Shown here in pieces: positions 1 through 7,739 of a DNA stretch of 64,000 bases. Both the position numbers and the translations under genes were made by a program. The first letter of the stretch is position 1; every line of letters starts with the position of its first letter. The DNA lies in the NCBI RefSeq assembly GCF_034424315.1, contig NZ_CP139972.1:3596001-3660000 (forward strand). The letters run 5' to 3'. Below the pieces are notes generated by a model. That model saw only the letters and a list, made by a program, of their open reading frames with translations, did not search any database and had not been told where the DNA came from. This stretch comes from Chitinophaga sancti. GTDB lineage: Bacteria > Bacteroidota > Bacteroidia > Chitinophagales > Chitinophagaceae.

Positions 1-360
1 AAAACGCTGAGTGAGCAACGTAGTACCAACAGCCTCTCCCTGAATGGCAGTTTTGGTACGATTCCTTTTTGCAGCCAGCTGGTTGCCGATATATTCAGTA
101 AGCCGGTAGAGGTACGTCAGCATTTCCATAGTGTAAGCTATGGCGCCTATTTGTTAAGTGCTACTGAAATGGGAATTTATCCGTCACTGGATGATGCGGC
201 GCCTGCGGTGGATGCTCCTGATATTTTCAAACCGACTGCAGCACATCATGCTATTTACGCCGATTACTTCGGCATATTTGAAAAGTTAAGCAACAAATTA
301 TCTGATGAATTTGAAGCGATCGGTAATCTTCAACAAAAATATGCTCATCCAATAAAATAG
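1..360 (+). CDS. FGGY-family carbohydrate kinase (gluconokinase-like), 3' part only
   Basis: The frame is open from the first base, so the gene begins before the window; 119 C-terminal residues are visible. The stretch GSFGTIPFCSQLVADIF followed by a Val-rich strand and SYGAYLLSATEMG matches the end of the second FGGY domain, where the sugar and ATP sites are closed by the Gly-rich turn and the conserved Gly-Ala-Ala-like helix. FGGY kinases phosphorylate sugars or sugar acids in the cytoplasm. Only 5 nt separate its stop from the next gene, an enolase-superfamily dehydratase, so the two are probably co-transcribed and may act on the same sugar acid. A TTG at 151 could be mistaken for a start but is internal. 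The family is fairly sure; the substrate (gluconate is the best guess) is not. Confidence 0.72.
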   Translation, partial: KTLSEQRSTNSLSLNGSFGTIPFCSQLVADIFSKPVEVRQHFHSVSYGAYLLSATEMGIYPSLDDAAPAVDAPDIFKPTAAHHAIYADYFGIFEKLSNKLSDEFEAIGNLQQKYAHPIK

Positions 361-365
361 CAGTC

Positions 366-1637
366 ATGAAAACCCATCATTCAAGAAGGTCTTTTATAAC
401 GAAGGCCGCTATTGCCGGTGCGCTGGCTCCCCTATCCATCTTCGGCCAGGTATATGAAAATGCAATTGACCGGACACCTACAGCATCGTCTCCTTCAAGC
501 CTGAAGATCACAAAGGTAAACTGTGCTTACATCCAGGGTAGTTTGTTTGTTAAAATCCATACCAACCATGGCATCTGGGGATGTGGAGAAGGCGTAGATG
601 CTATACTTGGCACATATCACCTGGTAAAGAATTTTGGCGACCGCATAGTAGGTAAAAACCCGTTGAATGTGCATCGCTTATTTGAAGACATTAGAAAATC
701 CGGGGTTTTCCAGGGTGCGCAGGCTGGTATGTATGTAGCGGTATTGTCTGCAATAGAGACTGCTTTATGGGATCTTGCAGGCAAAGCCCTGCAGCTACCT
801 GTTTACCAGTTACTCGGTGGTAAATTCCGGGATAAGGTGCGGGTATACTGTGATACGGCCTTGTATCAGCGTCATCTACCCAGCCCGGCAGATTTTGCAG
901 CAGCGGCGATCAACGCCAGGAAAATGGGATTCAGTGCCATGAAGTTCGATCTTGACCAGGCAAACGATCCCAATAAGTATGACTTGTATAACTGGTCGGC
1001 TAGTCCGGCAGAAGTACAGCGGATGTATGATCAACTGGCTGCTGCCCGGGAGGCCGTAGGCCCGGATATAGATATTTGCGCTGATATGCATGGCCGCTAT
1101 GATGCTGTCTCCGCCAGGGCAGTTGCCAAACGGATGGAGCCATTGAACCTGATGTGGCTGGAAGAACCAATACCGGCTGAAAATATAGAAGCCTATAAAT
1201 TGATCGCTGATTCCACCAGCACACCTATTTGTGCAGGCGAAAACCAATACCTGGCTTATGGCTTCAGGCAGATGCTGGAGATAGGTGCTGTAGACATCGT
1301 GATGCCAGATCTTCAAAAATGTGGTGGATTAGGCGAAGGACAAAGGATAGCTAACCTGGCCAACCTGTATTATGTACCGTTTGCACCACATATGGTGGCC
1401 TCTTTCCTTGGTGCAATGGCCTCTGCACATGTCTGTGCAGCTGTACCTAATTTTATGATCCTTGAGTGGCAGAGTTATTTTCATACGCAACCCATGTTCA
1501 GGGAGATCGTATCCTATGATGGTGAATGGGTGAACAATGGTTTTATTACCGTTTCGGAAAAACCAGGTATAGGTGTAGAGATTAATGAAGCAGGGATGAA
1601 AAAATATGCCGTAGCTGGTATGCCGTTCTTTGAATAA
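366..1637 (+). CDS. Exported mandelate racemase/muconate lactonizing enzyme family dehydratase
   Basis: 423 residues. The N-terminus has a twin-arginine-type signal (SRRSFI at residues 6-11, then a hydrophobic stretch to about residue 27), so the enzyme probably folds before export. The enolase-superfamily barrel is intact: an N-terminal capping domain (about 47-160), K193/D195 at the end of the second strand, metal ligands D240, E266 or E267 and E292, an extra His at 242 (ADMHGRYD) and the C-terminal base H342 (APHM). The D-x-H arrangement and the late His resemble the mannonate/galactonate dehydratase group, which removes water from sugar acids to give 2-keto-3-deoxy acids. Neighbours: the FGGY kinase ends 5 nt upstream and a strong hairpin follows. 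Export of such an enzyme is unusual, although exported homologues are known in this phylum. The exact substrate cannot be told from sequence alone. Confidence 0.8.
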   Translation: MKTHHSRRSFITKAAIAGALAPLSIFGQVYENAIDRTPTASSPSSLKITKVNCAYIQGSLFVKIHTNHGIWGCGEGVDAILGTYHLVKNFGDRIVGKNPLNVHRLFEDIRKSGVFQGAQAGMYVAVLSAIETALWDLAGKALQLPVYQLLGGKFRDKVRVYCDTALYQRHLPSPADFAAAAINARKMGFSAMKFDLDQANDPNKYDLYNWSASPAEVQRMYDQLAAAREAVGPDIDICADMHGRYDAVSARAVAKRMEPLNLMWLEEPIPAENIEAYKLIADSTSTPICAGENQYLAYGFRQMLEIGAVDIVMPDLQKCGGLGEGQRIANLANLYYVPFAPHMVASFLGAMASAHVCAAVPNFMILEWQSYFHTQPMFREIVSYDGEWVNNGFITVSEKPGIGVEINEAGMKKYAVAGMPFFE

Positions 1638-1673
1638 GATAAATACCGCTTGACAATCGTTGAAAAGACGATA

Positions 1674-1701
1674 CGATTCCATCAGGAACCCGAATAAAAA
1701 C
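1674..1701 (+). repeat. 28-nt dispersed module, copy 1
   Basis: This stretch just before the terminator matches 13605-13632 at 24 of 28 positions, sharing the core CCATCAGG and the end CGAATAAAAAC. In both places it lies upstream of a hairpin whose stem contains GGCTGT(ATC). It looks like a decayed dispersed element associated with gene ends; its function is unknown. Confidence 0.45.
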
Positions 1702-1735
1702 GGGGCTGTATCCTACTTATGACACAGCCCCGTTT
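1698..1735. terminator. Bidirectional hairpin terminator between convergent genes
   Basis: A perfect 12-bp stem (AAACGGGGCTGT pairing with ACAGCCCCGTTT) encloses a 14-nt loop. It sits 60 nt after the dehydratase stop (+) and 20 nt after the protease stop (-). A and T runs flank it on both sides, so it can end transcripts from both directions. Confidence 0.8.
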
Positions 1736-1755
1736 ATAAAATAAAAGAAACAATG

Positions 1756-2655
1756 CTATTTCCGGATCAGCTTCCAAAGTGATTCTACAGGTACAGTATT
1801 CTTCAGCACCATCTGCACCCCGGCATTCATATCACTATGCAGGAACATACGCGTATTAGCCACCGTGGCTACCACATTACCATATATATCCATCACCGGT
1901 CCTCCACTGGAACCAGTAGCATAATCAGCAGATACAGACAGCATTTCCCGGAAGAATTTGTTATCACCCTCTCCAACTTCTTCCATATACCTGTTATTCA
2001 CATTTCCCTGTGACAAATAGTAATGAATTCCCTTGGGATGCCCGATGATGTAAATCTTATCTCCCACCAGCGCTGAATCAGCGAGGGCAAGCGATGGCAA
2101 TACATCACCATGGGTATCTAATTGCAGCACAGCCAGGTCATTCTTCTTAGATGATGCAAGGACAGCCTTAACGGGGTAGGTATGCCCATTTGCCATACGT
2201 ACCACAAACCCTTTTGGTTTATTGCCATCTTTCATAAATGCATATGAAGCTGCAACGTGGTAGTTAGTGACAATGATCCCTTTCGGATCGATCACATAAC
2301 CTGTAGATTCGCTCAAGTGTACATTGGAACACCTGGGGCACAGGTAAGCGACCCCGGTTATCACCGTCGCACTTTTTGCTTTTTCATACAACTCATGTCC
2401 CGTCAATTCCTTCAAGGCCGGCTTTGCCAGGTTAAGGCTTACGCCACTCCGTTCTGCCAACAGTGCTGTTTGTACCTCTTCTGCATTGATGCTGCCACCT
2501 TTTGCAGATAAGGAGTCAAAGGAATGCAGGAAGTCTGCAGCTATCTTTGCATCATCTGTGAACCCCTGCCCAACCGCCATACCAGCCATAAACATAATGT
2601 TCATTGCCAACAGAACGGTTAATTTGATTGTATATGCTTTTGAATAAAACCTCAT
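1756..2655 (-). CDS. Secreted trypsin-like (S1/DegP-type) serine protease
   Basis: 299 residues with a signal peptide (hydrophobic core about 10-28, cleavage near VGQ). The chymotrypsin-fold catalytic triad is present: H133 in TNYHVA, D173 in KKNDLAVL and S250 in TGSSGGPV. There is no PDZ domain after the protease core, so it is shorter than DegP/HtrA. About 100 residues precede the core. Odd feature: a CPRC motif (C106, C109) lies directly before the first protease strand and could form a disulfide or bind metal. It is the last gene of the sigma/FecR/SusCD operon and follows two thioredoxin-fold genes (41 nt after the nearer). The likely site is the periplasm, where it would cleave or monitor proteins. 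Protease family confident, substrate unknown. Confidence 0.85.
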   Translation of the reverse strand: MRFYSKAYTIKLTVLLAMNIMFMAGMAVGQGFTDDAKIAADFLHSFDSLSAKGGSINAEEVQTALLAERSGVSLNLAKPALKELTGHELYEKAKSATVITGVAYLCPRCSNVHLSESTGYVIDPKGIIVTNYHVAASYAFMKDGNKPKGFVVRMANGHTYPVKAVLASSKKNDLAVLQLDTHGDVLPSLALADSALVGDKIYIIGHPKGIHYYLSQGNVNNRYMEEVGEGDNKFFREMLSVSADYATGSSGGPVMDIYGNVVATVANTRMFLHSDMNAGVQMVLKNTVPVESLWKLIRK

Positions 2656-2696
2656 TTCTCTCTTATTTGAAGTATCTGCAACATGTTTACACCAGC

Positions 2697-3791
2697 TTAC
2701 TTACTCATTGACGCTGACATTTCCTGGTAGTGCTTTAGCTGCCTTTCATAGTTCTTTTGGCCCAGCTGGTAATACTCCCTGATAGCAGCTTTCTGAGCAG
2801 GAGTAGCCTGAGGGATTTTGCTCGACAAAATACCTTCCAGTATTCCTTTAAACGCATCGTTGTCTGGCAAACTCACTATGTAGCGCTTATAGTAGTCGAT
2901 CATTCCATCCAGGTCCTTGTTGACCACATACAGCGCAATCCTGCAGATATGCAGCTCCTGCTTCATGGGGTCCATCTTCAGCAATGAAATGGTATACAAG
3001 ATGTCCTCCACCTGCTGAGGTGTGTAGTAAACATTGTACCTCGCGCCATTTCCGTTAGCGATCAGGTACATGTGTTTGCGCACCTTATCAAAAATCATCT
3101 GGTTAGCCACTTCCTCACCCAATGCCAGGTCGATATTTCTCTTATTCCACATCAACTTCCTGAAAAAGGGGCTGCCAAATTCCGCTGTCTGCAATGCCAG
3201 TTTCAGGTAATCAACACTGAACCGCTCATAGTCCATTGCTACGTCAAAAACCTCATTCAGCACCGCAGATGGATCCTTTGCATTATCAGCCAGCGCACTG
3301 GCGTAAGGCAATGCAGTAATCATGTTCTTATTCTTCTCATAAGCGGCCTTCATGCTTGCCATGGAATTATCAGGTTTCATCGCCAACTTCACTTTTTCGA
3401 TGAACTCTTCTATACCAGCTTTGCCTACCACGCGGTTGATCTCCTCTCCTTTTGCATCCAGGATCAGGAATGTGGGGAATATTTTGACATCATATTTCTT
3501 ACCGATATCGATGCCTTCTCCTTTTTCAATATCAAATTTAACAGCCACAAATTTTGGGTTGAAAAAATCACCAGCTTCCTTTTTAGGAAATTCCTGTTTG
3601 GCCATTTCAATGCATGGGCCGCACCAGCTGGTGTAGCAATCCACAAAGATCAACTTTGGATCTGCCGGATCAGCAGCTTTAGCCACAGCCTGTTTAAGCG
3701 TCAGATCCTGGAAAATAATCCCCTGCGCAATAGCATTATGCTTGCATAATATACCTATTGCCATGACGATGGAAACAATGAATACTCTCAT
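2697..3791 (-). CDS. Periplasmic thioredoxin-fold protein with C-terminal helical domain
   Basis: 364 residues. A signal peptide (about 1-22, ending AIAQ) is followed by a thioredoxin-like domain (about 25-140) with the redox motif SWCGPC (C57, C60). Residues 140-364 are mostly helical with no catalytic motif that I recognise; such extensions occur in Bacteroidota exported thioredoxins. It probably reduces or isomerises disulfides in the cell envelope, or serves as a receiver of electrons from the TlpA-type protein encoded 13 nt upstream. It belongs to the SusCD operon and precedes the CPRC-containing protease. No separate promoter is visible. Confidence 0.85.
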   Translation of the reverse strand: MRVFIVSIVMAIGILCKHNAIAQGIIFQDLTLKQAVAKAADPADPKLIFVDCYTSWCGPCIEMAKQEFPKKEAGDFFNPKFVAVKFDIEKGEGIDIGKKYDVKIFPTFLILDAKGEEINRVVGKAGIEEFIEKVKLAMKPDNSMASMKAAYEKNKNMITALPYASALADNAKDPSAVLNEVFDVAMDYERFSVDYLKLALQTAEFGSPFFRKLMWNKRNIDLALGEEVANQMIFDKVRKHMYLIANGNGARYNVYYTPQQVEDILYTISLLKMDPMKQELHICRIALYVVNKDLDGMIDYYKRYIVSLPDNDAFKGILEGILSSKIPQATPAQKAAIREYYQLGQKNYERQLKHYQEMSASMSK

Positions 3792-3804
3792 GTCCTTTTA
3801 CACA

Positions 3805-5151
3805 TTAGATTTTTGACTCGATTAACTCTTTCAACTTCGGATCAGAAGGCCGGATAGCATTATAACTTACCATTTTACCATTCTTGTCGATCAGGATGAA
3901 ACGTGGTATTTCTCTCACCTCGTAATCCCCCATCATACTTCCCTGGTTATTGGAGTATAAATGTAATCCTGACAATTTTTTCTCTTCTACCATATTCTTC
4001 CATTTATCCTTATCGGTATCTATAGAAATGCTGATGAAAACAACATTCTTACCCTCTAAAGATTTTTCGAGTGTTTCCAGTGCCGGTTGTTCTGCCAGGC
4101 AAGGCTTACACCAGGTAGCCCAGAGATCCACCAGGACGACCTTACCACGGTAATCTTTAAGATGATGAACCTTCCCGTTCATATCAGGATATGCAAAGTC
4201 AATAGCCTCGCCTCCTGGTTCCCTTAAGTTGGCTGTTTTCTCAAATATCTTCATTTTCTTCTTTTGCTCGTTTGTGACCATGTACTGTTTGTTGTTCTTA
4301 ACAAATGCAGCCATGTGCTGGTATTCGCCGCGCTCTAATAATGTGAGCATGTAGTCTGCTCTCATCTTAGGATCCGTGATTTCTGTGGCAATAATATCCT
4401 CCAGAAATCCATTCTCCGAGTTATAGATATAGTGCTTTACAAATACGATTGTCTGGATATAACTGTAACCAAAAGGAAGTGTCCAGATTTGTGGATTTGA
4501 AAAATTCTCCGTCTTTAACAAATCGGCAATGAAAGCAGGATATTGATCACGCTTAGAATATCCCAAACCCTCGGCAAATGGCCCCAATGCGTCGTCTCTG
4601 AAACTATAGGTCAGCAGGATTTTAACATCGCTGTCAAATTTAGCATTGCCGGTTTTTATATTGTTCACAAATTTTTCTACTGGTTTTATCAGGGAATCAA
4701 GTGTAGGCGCGTAATGGTTATATGACTGTTTAAAACCTTCCTTGGTGTAGCTGTATTTCCTGAGGGGCGTCACCATTTTGTTCCAATCGGCGAACACTTT
4801 ATTTTCTGTATTCACCATACCTGAATAAGCGATCTCACCCAGCCCTCCATTGAGCGTCAGGGTATCACCTTTACGCATGTACACCGGGTAAATCTCATCT
4901 TCAAAACCAATATAACGGATCACATTCAGGTCACTGTCTGCCAACTGTACCTGGAAAGAGTGGTCATGCCTGGTCAGCGGGATCATGGCCGTCGGAACAT
5001 ATCCACCGTTATCTGCCTTGAAAAGGTATATCTGGCTGGTATTTACTGTACTGGTAGGCTCTTTTATAAATTTGCCATTAATTGTTGCGTGCTGTGCCCA
5101 TCCCGTTGCAGAGAATGCCAGCATCAGCATGGATAATACTGTTTTCTTCAT
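3805..5151 (-). CDS. TlpA/ResA-type thiol-disulfide oxidoreductase with N-terminal DUF4369-like domain
   Basis: 448 residues with a signal peptide ending near residue 20 (GWAQ). Residues about 22-115 form a beta-rich domain of the kind seen before TlpA domains in Bacteroidota (DUF4369-like). A helical linker (120-305) leads to an AhpC/TSA-thioredoxin domain at about 312-445 with WATWCKPC (C348, C351). These proteins act in the periplasm, usually as reductants. Two thioredoxin-fold genes side by side, in an operon with a SusCD pair, is a recurring arrangement in this phylum whose physiological job is poorly defined. The start follows a 54-nt gap after the upstream lipoprotein gene. Confidence 0.87.
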   Translation of the reverse strand: MKKTVLSMLMLAFSATGWAQHATINGKFIKEPTSTVNTSQIYLFKADNGGYVPTAMIPLTRHDHSFQVQLADSDLNVIRYIGFEDEIYPVYMRKGDTLTLNGGLGEIAYSGMVNTENKVFADWNKMVTPLRKYSYTKEGFKQSYNHYAPTLDSLIKPVEKFVNNIKTGNAKFDSDVKILLTYSFRDDALGPFAEGLGYSKRDQYPAFIADLLKTENFSNPQIWTLPFGYSYIQTIVFVKHYIYNSENGFLEDIIATEITDPKMRADYMLTLLERGEYQHMAAFVKNNKQYMVTNEQKKKMKIFEKTANLREPGGEAIDFAYPDMNGKVHHLKDYRGKVVLVDLWATWCKPCLAEQPALETLEKSLEGKNVVFISISIDTDKDKWKNMVEEKKLSGLHLYSNNQGSMMGDYEVREIPRFILIDKNGKMVSYNAIRPSDPKLKELIESKI

Positions 5152-5205
5152 TTTTAATGTTTAGTTATAATTTACAATACGCTGTTGCGTGTTTTGATTT
5201 TCCTG

Positions 5206-6135
5206 TTATTGAACCGGTACTTTCAGATCATCCAGTATCTGCCTGATGTAGCCATATTTCGTCATGATATTGATCTGGTTACCATACAGCTGTTTGAACT
5301 GTTCCTCTGATTGGCCAAGTGCCGCCTCCAGGTACATACACACATCCATCCAGGTTGACATCGGGGTGTAATAATTGCTTCTTGGATCTGTACCCAGGAA
5401 CCCAATAGCCTGTGGTGTAGCTGTGGTTCCCGGCGGCAGACCAGTGACCAGGCTGGCCATTTGATATATGTACAAATTATAGGCATCCCGTGATGTGACG
5501 TACTTCCTGGAAGTATTGTAAAATTTCTCCAGGATATTGTCATACTTGTCATCCAGTACTGCATTGGTCAGTAAGGCCCGAAGAATAGCTCCCTTGTATG
5601 CCGCCCGGGTGCTTGCATCCATCTGCAGTATCCTGGGTACAGCACCTATCACAACTGTATTGAATCCCTTGAATGCATATTTACCAAACGCAAGGCTATT
5701 TAGCGTATCTACCAGTAATATACTGGGTACGTGCACACTTGCCGGCAGCATCGGCATGATCTCTTCTCTCAGGAAAGCCAGCGCCGCAGGCACATCCGCT
5801 TCATGGCAAAATGTAAATGACTGTACAACCGGGGGGGCTCCAACCAGCACACCCCCTAAGGAGTAATTCATGGACAACACCTCATAGTAGGTATATTCAT
5901 GTCCAAACACGTCTTTCCGTTGTTGAGAGCCAATGGTATCGTTAAAGTATACCGGTATCCCGGTTTCTTTATAGAACAGGTAGTTGGCATGGATAGCAGG
6001 ATCATTGGGATTATCCTCTACCACGAGCCAGTTTTTGTCATAATCAGGAAAAACCGTTTCTTCTTCTTTCCTGCATGATGTCGCCATAGCAAATAAGGCA
6101 AAGGCGAACAGGTATATGTTGATGTTCATTTGCAT
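5206..6135 (-). CDS. SusD-adjacent lipoprotein, possibly an inactive metallopeptidase-like (Mx1-type) protein
   Basis: 309 residues. A lipoprotein signal with lipobox MATSC puts the lipidated Cys at 21. The gene lies 7 nt after susD and ahead of the TlpA gene, the place where many Bacteroidota SusCD operons carry a putative zinc-binding metallopeptidase lipoprotein (Peptidase_Mx1). Length and order of segments fit that family: a C-terminal lobe with an Asn-Tyr-Tyr turn and a final helix pair ending DDLKVP. However, no HExxH is present anywhere; the only His-Glu pair (CHEADVP) lacks the second His. It may be a non-catalytic relative or simply an unrelated binding lipoprotein. ATG codons at 6135 and 6129 are both possible starts. 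Confidence 0.5.
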   Translation of the reverse strand: MQMNINIYLFAFALFAMATSCRKEEETVFPDYDKNWLVVEDNPNDPAIHANYLFYKETGIPVYFNDTIGSQQRKDVFGHEYTYYEVLSMNYSLGGVLVGAPPVVQSFTFCHEADVPAALAFLREEIMPMLPASVHVPSILLVDTLNSLAFGKYAFKGFNTVVIGAVPRILQMDASTRAAYKGAILRALLTNAVLDDKYDNILEKFYNTSRKYVTSRDAYNLYIYQMASLVTGLPPGTTATPQAIGFLGTDPRSNYYTPMSTWMDVCMYLEAALGQSEEQFKQLYGNQINIMTKYGYIRQILDDLKVPVQ

Positions 6136-6142
6136 TGTTTTT

Positions 6143-7726
6143 TTATAATGGCTGAATCTGACGAACCGTGCGAATTGGATTTGTTAAGGTGCCACGATTG
6201 AATTCTATGGCATAGTCAGGGATGGGTACCTGCCAGGCGGGGCCATCTTCTGTAATGGATCTCAGAACGTAGTTGCCCACCTGGGTGTTGGAGTTTGATT
6301 GTGCATCATAGCTATAAACCGGGTGCCTGATGGTGAAAGTGGATGATAAAGGATATTTGGAATTCACTGCATAACGCCTGAGATCAAACCAGCGATGCCC
6401 TTCAAAACACAGTTCACGACGGCGCTCTGCGCGGATGAAATCAACCAGTGCCTCATTGGATGAAGGCAGCTGATCTGCACTTGCATTCCGGAACCGTTTC
6501 ATACGCAGGTTCTCCAGTTCTACACGTGCTTCTCCATCTGATCCCATCATTGCCAATGCTTCTGCACGGTTCAGTACTACTTCGGCATACCGGAAGTAGA
6601 AGATGCAGGATACCTGTGCCGGATCATTATAAGTCGTCCATGTACGATATTTGGCGGGTAACCAGGACCTGCTTTTTGCCGCTCTTGTAAAAAAGGCATT
6701 ACGTCTCAGGTCAGATGTATCATAAGTGGCTATCAGGTCATTGGATGCCTTGAAAGCAGATGCCCTATTATCATTGCCACTCCAGGCTGAAAGAGAGTCG
6801 TTCATAAACACCGCCGGGATGACATAGGAGCCCATGGTAAAAATGGATTCACTGGCACCGCGATAGCTAAAGCTGGTGCCTGCCACATATTGGTTAAGGT
6901 CTGTAAGACTGTAGCCCATTGTTTCAAAGTCCTTCAATACCGATACTACTTTGTCATACTGTTCAGTATACAGGTATACCCGGCTTTGCAGCGCCTTTAC
7001 AGCTGCAATACCCACCCTGATATTGTTGCCAGGATTATAACCTTCCAGGTAAGTGGCTGCCTGGTCAAGATCTGCTATGATCTGGTTGTAAACCTTCTCA
7101 TTATTATCACGGGAGAAATACTTATCGTCAATCTTTTCAGAGACTTTCACAGGCACACCTTCATCTGTAGCGGCGGTGCTTTTGCGGTACGGAGATCCAT
7201 AGATGTTCTGCAACATGAAGTAATAGTATCCCCTCAGGAAAAAGGCTTCTCCACGTATATGTTTCAGCTGTGCATCCGTTCCTGCGCTGTCCGCCATTTT
7301 TGCCGCCTGGAAAAGGATCGCATTCAAAGCACCAATACGTTTGTATAGTTTCCGCCAGGCAGTTTCCTCCCAGGATGCGTTCAGGATATCCACTGCCGGT
7401 ACCTGGCTCCAGTTATGAAAGCCTGATAATTTGTATAGTGGGGTAGCCTGGCTTGTTTCTACAAAATCCGCTACGAATGCCTCACTATCATCATCCATCA
7501 GGTGTAGCCATGGTGCAAAGACAGACAACTCTGAAGAGATATCTGACATGGTAGCCTGGTTGTAGACAGATAGCTGGATGTTTGGTATAAAAGCTTCGCC
7601 GATCATGAGACTTTCCAGGTCTGCAGTGGTGGAAGCATATTTTTGATCTGTTGTATATTCTTCCAGAAATTTGCTGCATGATGACAGCAACAGTAAGCAC
7701 GTAAGCAGCGCAATTACATTTTTCAT
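6143..7726 (-). CDS. RagB/SusD family nutrient-uptake lipoprotein
   Basis: 527 residues; lipobox LLSSC with the lipid-bearing Cys at 17. The N-terminal SusD-like half contains tetratricopeptide-type helices (AEALAMMGSDGEARVELENLR) and the C-terminal part carries the family signature RRRELCFEGHRWFDLRRY. SusD proteins sit on the outer surface as a lid on the SusC channel and bind its ligand. It follows the SusC gene by 13 nt. With no glycosidase in the operon, the ligand need not be a glycan; peptides or metal complexes are alternatives. Confidence 0.93.
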   Translation of the reverse strand: MKNVIALLTCLLLLSSCSKFLEEYTTDQKYASTTADLESLMIGEAFIPNIQLSVYNQATMSDISSELSVFAPWLHLMDDDSEAFVADFVETSQATPLYKLSGFHNWSQVPAVDILNASWEETAWRKLYKRIGALNAILFQAAKMADSAGTDAQLKHIRGEAFFLRGYYYFMLQNIYGSPYRKSTAATDEGVPVKVSEKIDDKYFSRDNNEKVYNQIIADLDQAATYLEGYNPGNNIRVGIAAVKALQSRVYLYTEQYDKVVSVLKDFETMGYSLTDLNQYVAGTSFSYRGASESIFTMGSYVIPAVFMNDSLSAWSGNDNRASAFKASNDLIATYDTSDLRRNAFFTRAAKSRSWLPAKYRTWTTYNDPAQVSCIFYFRYAEVVLNRAEALAMMGSDGEARVELENLRMKRFRNASADQLPSSNEALVDFIRAERRRELCFEGHRWFDLRRYAVNSKYPLSSTFTIRHPVYSYDAQSNSNTQVGNYVLRSITEDGPAWQVPIPDYAIEFNRGTLTNPIRTVRQIQPL

Positions 7727-7739
7727 GGGTGCTTATTTT

